Shown here one piece after another: positions 25,551-32,574 of a stretch of 64,000 bases of DNA. The position numbers and the translations under genes are program-made. Every line of letters starts with the position of its first letter. Position 1 is the stretch's first letter. Under the pieces are notes generated by a model. It saw only the letters and a program-made list of their open reading frames with translations, was not told the origin of the DNA and ran no database searches. This stretch comes from Rhodoferax sp. (GTDB lineage Bacteria > Pseudomonadota > Gammaproteobacteria > Burkholderiales > Burkholderiaceae_C). The stretch spans positions 62,001 to 126,000 of the forward strand of contig JARLJH010000023.1 of assembly GCA_031291305.1 (NCBI GenBank), read 5' to 3'.

Positions 25551-28417
25551 CTGAGCCCGCTATGCGCCGCACACCCAGTTTGAAATGGTCGCTTCCCTTG
25601 GGGTTGGCCGTGATCCTGCTGATCTTCGCTGGCTACACCACTTGGATGAGCCAAAACACCCGCTTCACCATCCTTACCCGTACCGCGCAGCAGGATGTGC
25701 TGGATCAAGTCTCGCGCTTAGCGCGCATGGCCGAGCAGGGGCTGCAGATCAACCCGGTGTTGGTGGAGTCAGACCTGGATCAAATCAGCACCGACCCGCG
25801 TGTAGAGGTGGTGCTGATCGTGGATAACCAGGGCCGCATTTTGCTGTCGCAGCGTAAAGCCTGGGTCGGCTTGGCAGCCAAGAGTGTGCTGCCAGGTTTT
25901 GACGACGGCTGGCGGCTGCAGGTGATTGGCGGGCGCCTGCCGCAGGTGCGAATGTCAGAGGACGGTTTTCGCATCTACGGCATCCAGCCGTTTTATCTGC
26001 CGGCTTCCAGTAACGAGGTGCGTAGTTCGCGCCATGGTGCGGTGTTTGTCCAGATGAATTTGGAACAGGCCTGGCAGGACGCACGCTACCAAGCCTTTTT
26101 GTCGCGCGCACCTAGTCTAGCGGTGGCACTGCTGATATTGCTGGCGGTGGCAGCACTGTTGCACCTTGTGGTGGCGCGGCCACTGCACGCGTTGGCAAAC
26201 GCGGCGGGACGGTTGAAAGAGGGCCACCTTGACACTCGCGCTTCGGTGCGTGGTCCGCTTGAAATTGTTGAGTTGGCACGAGACTTCAACAGCATGGCGC
26301 AAGCCATCGAAGAGACTCAGCGCAAACTGATAAACAGCGAGGAGCGAATGTCCATCACCTTGCAATCGATAGGTGATGGGCTGATTGCCACCGACACACG
26401 GGAACGCATCACCCTGATGAACCCGGCCGCTGAGCGTTTCACCGGCTGGAAACTGGACGAAGCCCGTGGGCGGGCGATCTCAGATATCTTTATGATCGAA
26501 AGTGCGCTCACCGGTCTCCCCGCCGACATTCCGGTCAAACGGGTGCTGGAAGAAGGTATCGTGCTGGGCCTGGCCAACCACACCGTCCTGGTGGCACGCG
26601 ACGGCACCCGGCGCGACGTGGCCGACTCGGCCGCACCCATTCGAAACGATCAAGGCGGCATCGAGGGCGTGGTGCTGGTGTTTCAAGATGTCACCGAGCA
26701 GTACCGCATGCGCCTTGCTCTGGCCGATAGCGAGCAACACTATCGCACCCTGGCTAACCATGGTCAGGCACTCATCTGGACTGCCGGTCTGGATAAAAAG
26801 TGCAACTACTTCAACAGTGTCTGGCTGCGCTTTACCGGACGCACCCTGGCGCAGGAGATGGGTGATGGATGGGCCGAAGGTGTGCACCCGGACGACTTGG
26901 ATCTTTGTTTTTCCACCTACGTCGCCGCCTTTGACGCGCGCCAATCCTTTGACATGGAATACCGCCTGCGCCATGCCAGTGGCGAGTACCGTTGGATTCT
27001 GGACCAGGGAAGCCCGCGCTACGACAGTGAGGGCCGGTTTCTGGGCTACATCGGGCATTGTCTTGATCTCACCCAGGTCAAGCGGGCCGAGGCGCAAGTG
27101 GCACACCTGGCGTATCACGATGCGCTCTCGGGTCTGCCCAACCGGGTGCTGTTTCAAGACCGCCTGACGCAGGCCGTGGCGGCAGCGCGGCGCACTCAGC
27201 GTTTTGGCGCGCTGATATTTGTCGATCTGGACAATTTCAAACGCCTCAACGACGTGTATGGTCACGTGCTGGGTGATGCCGTGCTTAAAGAAGTGGCCAG
27301 CCGCCTGAAGTTATACCTGCGCACCGAAGACACCGTGGCCCGCTTGGGCGGTGACGAATTTGTGGTGCTGCTTCCCGCGCTGGCCAACCAGTCGGACGGT
27401 GCCGCCACCCTGACCCGGGCCGTCGCCGACAAGATTCGCATCGCGCTAGAGGGCCCTATCGTCATTGATGGCGCCACCTACTACACGGCTGCCAGCATGG
27501 GTGTCACGCTGTTCCCGAAAGGCAATGAGTCGGTGGAGGACCTGATGCGCGAGGCAGACATTGCCATGTACCGCGCCAAGGAGAGTGGGCGCAACGTCAT
27601 TTCTTTCTTCCAGACTGACATGCAGCACAGCGTGACCCAGCGCTATGCTTTGGAGCAGGAACTGCGCGAGGCTGTGCGGCAACAGGCGTTTGAGCTGCAT
27701 TTGCAATCGCAGGTGAACGCCGCCGGACAAGTCACCGGCGCTGAGGCGCTGGTACGTTGGCGTCACCCCACGCGTGGTCTGGTGGCACCGGCCACCTTCA
27801 TCCCTCTGGCCGAAGAGTCGCGCCTGATCCTGCCGCTGGGCGAATGGGTGCTGCAGCAGGCCTGTGGCGTGATTGCCCGGCTTGATGCTGGCGGGCACAG
27901 TCTGCACATTGCGGTGAATGTGAGCCCACTGCAGTTTGCGCAGGCCAACTTTGTCGCCCGTGTCCGTGACATCCTGAGCGTTACCGGGGCCGACCCCACA
28001 CACTTGACGCTGGAAATCACCGAAGGGCTGCTGGTGGAGCACATGACCGAGACCATGGGTCGCATGGCAGAACTGGCTGACTTGGGCATCCGCTTCTCGA
28101 TTGACGACTTTGGTACCGGCTATTCATCGCTGTCGTACCTGAAACGTTTGCCGCTCTACGAGTTGAAGATCGACAAGAGCTTTGTCCAAGACGTGCCCGA
28201 CGACCCCAACGATGTGGCGCTGGTGGAGACCATTCTGGCGATGTCGCAGCATCTGCACCTCAGCGTGGTGGCTGAAGGCGTGGAGACGGTGGCACAGTTC
28301 GAATTTCTCAAAAACCGGGGTTGTACCCGTTTTCAGGGCTACTACTTTTACCGGCCACAAGCACAACGCGAATGGTTTGAGACATTTTCCAGGAACGCGC
28401 AGGTCACGTCGACTTAG
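25547..28417 (+). CDS. Membrane receptor with HAMP, two PAS, GGDEF and EAL domains
   Basis: This 956 aa c-di-GMP turnover protein has a membrane helix (about 15-33), a periplasmic segment of about 150 residues, a second helix (about 188-208), HAMP, PAS1 (270-385), PAS2 (395-515), GGDEF (525-690) and EAL (700-945). The cyclase motif RLGGDEF is intact and preceded by RTED, a consensus I-site. The phosphodiesterase part has EALVRWRHP, NVSPLQF, EITEG, DDFGTGYSS, KIDKSFV and EGVET, so both activities look possible. It is coupled to the binding lipoprotein, an arrangement like NspS-MbaA of Vibrio cholerae. Confidence 0.94.
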   Translation: MTEPAMRRTPSLKWSLPLGLAVILLIFAGYTTWMSQNTRFTILTRTAQQDVLDQVSRLARMAEQGLQINPVLVESDLDQISTDPRVEVVLIVDNQGRILLSQRKAWVGLAAKSVLPGFDDGWRLQVIGGRLPQVRMSEDGFRIYGIQPFYLPASSNEVRSSRHGAVFVQMNLEQAWQDARYQAFLSRAPSLAVALLILLAVAALLHLVVARPLHALANAAGRLKEGHLDTRASVRGPLEIVELARDFNSMAQAIEETQRKLINSEERMSITLQSIGDGLIATDTRERITLMNPAAERFTGWKLDEARGRAISDIFMIESALTGLPADIPVKRVLEEGIVLGLANHTVLVARDGTRRDVADSAAPIRNDQGGIEGVVLVFQDVTEQYRMRLALADSEQHYRTLANHGQALIWTAGLDKKCNYFNSVWLRFTGRTLAQEMGDGWAEGVHPDDLDLCFSTYVAAFDARQSFDMEYRLRHASGEYRWILDQGSPRYDSEGRFLGYIGHCLDLTQVKRAEAQVAHLAYHDALSGLPNRVLFQDRLTQAVAAARRTQRFGALIFVDLDNFKRLNDVYGHVLGDAVLKEVASRLKLYLRTEDTVARLGGDEFVVLLPALANQSDGAATLTRAVADKIRIALEGPIVIDGATYYTAASMGVTLFPKGNESVEDLMREADIAMYRAKESGRNVISFFQTDMQHSVTQRYALEQELREAVRQQAFELHLQSQVNAAGQVTGAEALVRWRHPTRGLVAPATFIPLAEESRLILPLGEWVLQQACGVIARLDAGGHSLHIAVNVSPLQFAQANFVARVRDILSVTGADPTHLTLEITEGLLVEHMTETMGRMAELADLGIRFSIDDFGTGYSSLSYLKRLPLYELKIDKSFVQDVPDDPNDVALVETILAMSQHLHLSVVAEGVETVAQFEFLKNRGCTRFQGYYFYRPQAQREWFETFSRNAQVTST

Positions 28418-28425
28418 GCATGCTT

Positions 28426-28480
28426 CTTTTTTGATAGTTGATAGTCCTTGTTAGACGGGGGCTAGATGGCGAAATCTCTA
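28426..28480. repeat. Dispersed palindrome, copy 4 (degenerate)
   Basis: The arms gatagttgatagtcctt and gggggctagatggc resemble the intergenic repeat family but with more mismatches. It lies just after the GGDEF-EAL gene in the 247-bp gap before amt. Confidence 0.45.
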
Positions 28481-28575
28481 TCAATCTCACGGCTATCTCC
28501 GACCCAACCACGCAGGCACCGAGCAAGCGCAGCAACGCCCCAATTCGTACCACAATTTTGTTTTTGACACCAAAC

Positions 28576-28591
28576 TGGCGCGTTTTTTGCT
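28576..28591 (+). promoter_or_regulatory. Sigma-54 (-24/-12) promoter upstream of the ammonium transporter
   Basis: TGGCGCGTTTTTTGCT matches the RpoN consensus TGGCRCG-N4-TTGCW at every specified base, with correct spacing of the GG and GC elements. It lies about 74 bp before the amt start on the same strand. Sigma-54 control with NtrC is the usual nitrogen-limitation mode for ammonium transporters. I did not find an unambiguous NtrC pair upstream. Confidence 0.75.
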
Positions 28592-28664
28592 TTAGTTTGG
28601 TGCGTTTTCATGGATAGCCACACAAACGCACTATTACATAGCAATTTACTCAAAAGAGGGTTTC

Positions 28665-29867
28665 ATGGAAGCACTAAAACAGGGCGCAGATGCCCTGTTC
28701 ATTCTTCTCGGCGGCATCATGGTGTTGGCCATGCATGCCGGTTTTGCGTTTCTGGAGCTGGGTACCGTACGGCGCAAGAACCAGGTCAACGCGCTGGTCA
28801 AGATTCTGGTGGACTTTTCGGTCTCAACCGTGGCGTATTTTCTGGTCGGTTATGGCGTGGCATACGGCACCCACTTCTTTGTGGGCGCCGAAGAGCTGGC
28901 CGCCAGGAACGGCTACGAGCTGGTCAGATTTTTCTTTTTGTTGACATTCGCAGCGGCGATTCCTGCGATCATTTCGGGCGGCATTGCCGAGCGCGCCCGC
29001 TTCTGGCCGCAGTTGATGGCCACGGCTGTCATCGTTGGCTTCATCTATCCTTTTTTTGAAGGTATTGCCTGGAACCAGCACTTTGGCGTGCAGGCCTGGT
29101 TGAAAAGCCTGACTGGCGCCGAATTTCATGACTTTGCCGGCAGTGTGGTGGTCCACGCGGTGGGCGGCTGGATCGCCTTGCCGGCGGTGATTTTGCTGGG
29201 TGCCCGTGCCAACCGCTACCGCAAGGACGGCGGCATCTCGGCGCACCCGCCTTCGAGCATTCCGTTTCTGGCCTTGGGTGCCTGGATTTTGACGGTGGGC
29301 TGGTTTGGCTTCAACGTGATGAGCGCGCAGACGCTGGACAAAATGTCGGGCCTGGTGGCGGTCAATTCGCTGATGGCCATGGTGGGCGGCACACTGGCCG
29401 CACTGGTCGCAGGCAAGAACGACCCCGGTTTTGTGCATAACGGCCCTCTGGCTGGCCTGGTGGCGGTATGCGCCGGGTCAGACTTGATGCACCCTTTAGG
29501 TGCATTGGTGGTGGGTGCGGTCGCTGGCGCGCTGTTCGTCACCATGTTCACCTGGACGCAAAACAAGTGGAAGATTGACGACGTGCTGGGCGTTTGGCCG
29601 CTGCATGGTTTGTGCGGCACCTGGGGCGGTATCGCTGCTGGCATTTTTGGCAGCAAGGCGATGGGTGGGCTGGGCGGCGTGACGTTCGGCGCACAACTGC
29701 TTGGCACGGCCATGGGCGTGGCCTGGGCGCTGGCGGGTGGCGCGTTGGTGTATGGCGTGCTGAAAAAGACGCTGGGCTTACGCCTGAGTTTGGAAGAGGA
29801 GTACGAAGGCGCGGACTTATCCATTCACATGATCAGTGCCACGCCAGAGCGTGAGGCCAACTGGTAA
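28665..29867 (+). CDS. amtB: Ammonium transporter (Amt family)
   Basis: This 400 aa inner-membrane protein has about eleven hydrophobic segments and conducts ammonium/ammonia. Pore features are the twin histidines in FAGSVVVHAVGGW and GVWPLHGLCGTWGG, AFLELGTVRRKN in the first segments and WFGFNVMS. AAAAGAGGG lies just upstream of ATG 28665. The C-terminal cytoplasmic tail (EEEYEGADLSIH) is of the kind that contacts PII proteins. No glnK lies next to it, unlike the common glnK-amtB operon. Confidence 0.94.
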   Translation: MEALKQGADALFILLGGIMVLAMHAGFAFLELGTVRRKNQVNALVKILVDFSVSTVAYFLVGYGVAYGTHFFVGAEELAARNGYELVRFFFLLTFAAAIPAIISGGIAERARFWPQLMATAVIVGFIYPFFEGIAWNQHFGVQAWLKSLTGAEFHDFAGSVVVHAVGGWIALPAVILLGARANRYRKDGGISAHPPSSIPFLALGAWILTVGWFGFNVMSAQTLDKMSGLVAVNSLMAMVGGTLAALVAGKNDPGFVHNGPLAGLVAVCAGSDLMHPLGALVVGAVAGALFVTMFTWTQNKWKIDDVLGVWPLHGLCGTWGGIAAGIFGSKAMGGLGGVTFGAQLLGTAMGVAWALAGGALVYGVLKKTLGLRLSLEEEYEGADLSIHMISATPEREANW

Positions 29868-29941
29868 GGGTCAATTGCCTATAAAGGTGGGTTGCCAAAG
29901 CACGATGCACAGCAGGTGCCGCAGGCTGCTAAGCTAGGCGC

Positions 29942-31072
29942 ATGCATACACACCCTGACCACGCCAGCGCCTCACCCCAGCCACCGCATCGCCTCAACCT
30001 CGGACTGCAAGGGGGTGGCTCACATGGCGCCTTCACCTGGGGCGTGCTGGACGTGCTGCTGCAAGACCCGCGCATCCACATCGAGGGCATCAGTGGCACC
30101 AGTGCCGGTGCCATGAACGCCGTGGCATTGGCGCACGGCTTTGCGCAGACCCAGGGTCGATCTCGCGCCGCAGCGCATGAAGCAGCACGTGAGTCGCTGA
30201 GCGATTTCTGGAACGGTATTGTGGCCATGGGTGCGCTCAGCCAAGCGCAACGTGCGCCGTTTGACATGATGTTTGGCCTGACTGGCATGGACAGCACGCC
30301 CACCGGACAATGGGCCGATGCCATGGCACGCGCCTGGTCAGGCACGATGTCGCCGTACCAGAGCAACCCGCTGGACATCAATCCGCTGAAAGACTTTGTC
30401 GAGCACCAGATTGACTTTGAGCGCCTCGCCACCTTTGAGGACTTGAAGGTGTTTGTGGTTGCCACCTGCGTCAGCACAGGCAAGGCCGAGGTATTTACCG
30501 GCCAGCGACTGACGGCCAACGCGGTGATGGCCTCTGCCTGCTTACCCATGATGTTTCAGGCGGTGGAGATTGAAGGCGAGTTCTACTGGGATGGTGGCTA
30601 CGCAGGCAACCCGGCCATCCATCCGCTGATCTACCAGTGTGAGAGCCGCGACATCCTGCTGGTGCAGATCAACCCGATCAAGCGCGACAAGCTGCCCACC
30701 AGCGCGGTAGAGATCATGGACCGGCTCAACGAGATCACTTTCAACGCAGCGCTGATCGCAGAGATGCGCGCCATTGACTTTGTCAAGCGGCTGCTCAAGG
30801 AAGGCAAGCTCAACCCCGAGCAATTCAAAGACGTGCTGCTGCACCGCATCGACGGTGGCGAAGTACTGGAACAACTTGGCGCCGCTACCAAACTGTCCAC
30901 CGATGCCACGCTGATCCACGCCCTGCGCGACTTGGGGCAAAGCCACGCGCGCCAGTGGCTAACCCAGCATGCAGGCGACCTGGGGGTGCGATCGGGTGTC
31001 AATATCGCCAGCGACTACCTGGACGACCTGCGCGTGCCAACGCGCAAGGACAGGCGCGCAAAGACCACATAA
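29942..31072 (+). CDS. Patatin-like phospholipase
   Basis: This 376 aa member of the patatin family is a Ser-Asp dyad lipid acyl hydrolase. The oxyanion loop LQGGGSHGAF (about 22-31), the nucleophile elbow GTSAG with S54 and the aspartate in WDGGYAGNP (D217) are all intact. The C-terminal third (about 245-370) is charged and helical. There is no signal peptide, so it is probably cytoplasmic or peripheral. It may act in lipid or storage-granule turnover, but neighbours do not decide. Confidence 0.9.
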   Translation: MHTHPDHASASPQPPHRLNLGLQGGGSHGAFTWGVLDVLLQDPRIHIEGISGTSAGAMNAVALAHGFAQTQGRSRAAAHEAARESLSDFWNGIVAMGALSQAQRAPFDMMFGLTGMDSTPTGQWADAMARAWSGTMSPYQSNPLDINPLKDFVEHQIDFERLATFEDLKVFVVATCVSTGKAEVFTGQRLTANAVMASACLPMMFQAVEIEGEFYWDGGYAGNPAIHPLIYQCESRDILLVQINPIKRDKLPTSAVEIMDRLNEITFNAALIAEMRAIDFVKRLLKEGKLNPEQFKDVLLHRIDGGEVLEQLGAATKLSTDATLIHALRDLGQSHARQWLTQHAGDLGVRSGVNIASDYLDDLRVPTRKDRRAKTT

Positions 31073-31117
31073 AACGTCAAAACTTCTACTCAGAACTCGC
31101 CTTGGTTTGCCGACCGC

Positions 31118-31519
31118 TCAAACTCGGCGATTCACCAGCGCACCCTTTTGATACTTATCGAGTTCCTTAGAAATCCGCAAAGCCACTTCCGAGGGAACCT
31201 GCCAAAGCACCTCTTTGGTAGCACGATCTGTCAGTGTGACCACGGACTTGCCGCTGTCCTGGTCAACAGAAAACCGCAGATCTTTGGAGGCTACAGGGAC
31301 TTTGCTCTGAATGTCACTGACCAGCTTTTCGAGGTCATCGAGGTTAGCGTTGCTATTTGCAGAGGGTTGTCCGGGCTGTGTCTGGCTGGACGATGCCTGT
31401 TTTTCTGCAACGATATTGGCGACTTGCGTGGTGTCGACAGGCTGAGTTTGATCCGCCACCTGACGCACAGCAAGCGGCAACTGCCCCAAGGCGGCACCGG
31501 ATACAGCGAAGGTACTCAT
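31118..31519 (-). CDS. flaG: FlaG family flagellar protein
   Basis: This 133 aa protein carries the FlaG C-terminal domain: LRFSVDQDSGKSVVTLTD, then ATKEVLWQVPSEVALRISKEL. FlaG influences flagellar filament length in species studied. The N-terminus is Ala/Gln/Ser-rich and disordered. I start it at ATG 31519; a TTG 18 bp earlier is possible. It is an orphan here, with no flagellin or fliD within the window. Confidence 0.85.
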   Translation of the reverse strand: MSTFAVSGAALGQLPLAVRQVADQTQPVDTTQVANIVAEKQASSSQTQPGQPSANSNANLDDLEKLVSDIQSKVPVASKDLRFSVDQDSGKSVVTLTDRATKEVLWQVPSEVALRISKELDKYQKGALVNRRV

Positions 31520-31561
31520 GGCTGAAAGCTCGATCAACGATACCCGTCAGGGGTCAGGGCA

Positions 31562-31765
31562 TTAGGCGGTGACATTCAGGTTGGCGCCAATGAGTTGCCC
31601 CAGGGTATTGGTGACAGGTTTAGGTGCGCTCGCTGGTGTGGCGGTGGTGGCGCCGTCATCAGAGTCGCTATCGTTGCTGACATCTTTGCCACCACGGGTG
31701 GCTTCAGTCGGGCTGGCCTTTTGCGGGGCTTGTACCGGAGTGCTGGAGGAAATAGAGATAGACAT
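31562..31765 (-). CDS. Small low-complexity protein upstream of flaG, unknown function
   Basis: This 67 aa protein starts with ATG 31765, about eight bases after AAGGT. It is rich in Ser, Thr, Asp, Pro and Ala, with an acidic centre (DVSNDSDSDDG), and ends NTLGQLIGANLNVTA. It lies 42 bp upstream of flaG on the same strand, so the two are probably co-transcribed. I do not recognise a family. Confidence 0.5.
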   Translation of the reverse strand: MSISISSSTPVQAPQKASPTEATRGGKDVSNDSDSDDGATTATPASAPKPVTNTLGQLIGANLNVTA

Positions 31766-31932
31766 AGGTGGTGACCTTGATGAAACGAGACTATTAAAGT
31801 GACTCACATGCGTGAAGGCACAAACCTGGCGAATTCGTAGAACCAATTCCGCCTATATCTGTTATCGACCGATGTTAATAAAACTTGAATAAAGGTGGAA
31901 ATCACCAGATCAGCCCAACAACTTGACTCTCG

Positions 31933-32574
31933 TCAGGACGAAATGGCATGGGCACTCTTCAACCGTTGCATCGCCATGGTGAGCGCGGGAACGGATTTCA
32001 GCTGCATCTTGTGCATCACGTTATGCCGGTGGACCTTGACAGTGCTTTCGGTAACCCCCAGGTCAAAGGCGATGGCCTTGTTCAGTTTACCCAGGGCGAC
32101 TTCGGCCATGATTTGTTTCTCGCGTGAGGTGAGCGTGTCATAGAGTCCGCGCAGCTCAGTCAGCGCCAGGCGCTCATGCGAGGTGGAGCTGAGGTGCGAC
32201 AAGGCCAACTCAATGGCGTTGAGCAAGTCGGTGTCTTCAAACGGTTTATTCAGAAAATCAATGGCACCTGCGCGCATTGCCCTGACTGCCAGGGGAACCT
32301 CGCCGTGGCCGGTGATGAAGATGATCGGAATGTCCCGCCCCAAGGAAGACAAACGTTCTTGCAGGCCAAACCCGTCCAAGCCTGGCATGCGAACGTCCAG
32401 CACGACACAGGCAAAAGCCTGGAGGTTTTTGTGATCCAGAAACGCCAATGCCGAGGCAAACACCTCAACCTGCATACCCGCTGAGCGCAGCAGGCTGCTC
32501 AGGGATTCACGCACCGATGCATCATCGTCCACCACATAGACCGTGGGCACCAAATCTTTGGACATATGGCTCAT
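31933..32574 (-). CDS. tmoT: TodT/StyR-type response regulator
   Basis: This 213 aa regulator has an N-terminal receiver (VYVVDDDASVRESL; phosphoacceptor in VVLDVRMPGLDG; switch threonine in ITGHGEVP; KPF) and a C-terminal LuxR-type helix-turn-helix (LTSREKQIM, LNKAIAFDLGVTESTVKVHRHNVMHKM). FixJ-like regulators of this length partner TodS-type kinases to activate aromatic hydrocarbon operons. ATG 32574 overlaps the kinase stop as ATGA; ATG 32565 is the alternative. It is the last gene of the tmo-linked block, and its likely target is the site at 40141-40156. Confidence 0.9.
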   Translation of the reverse strand: MSHMSKDLVPTVYVVDDDASVRESLSSLLRSAGMQVEVFASALAFLDHKNLQAFACVVLDVRMPGLDGFGLQERLSSLGRDIPIIFITGHGEVPLAVRAMRAGAIDFLNKPFEDTDLLNAIELALSHLSSTSHERLALTELRGLYDTLTSREKQIMAEVALGKLNKAIAFDLGVTESTVKVHRHNVMHKMQLKSVPALTMAMQRLKSAHAISS

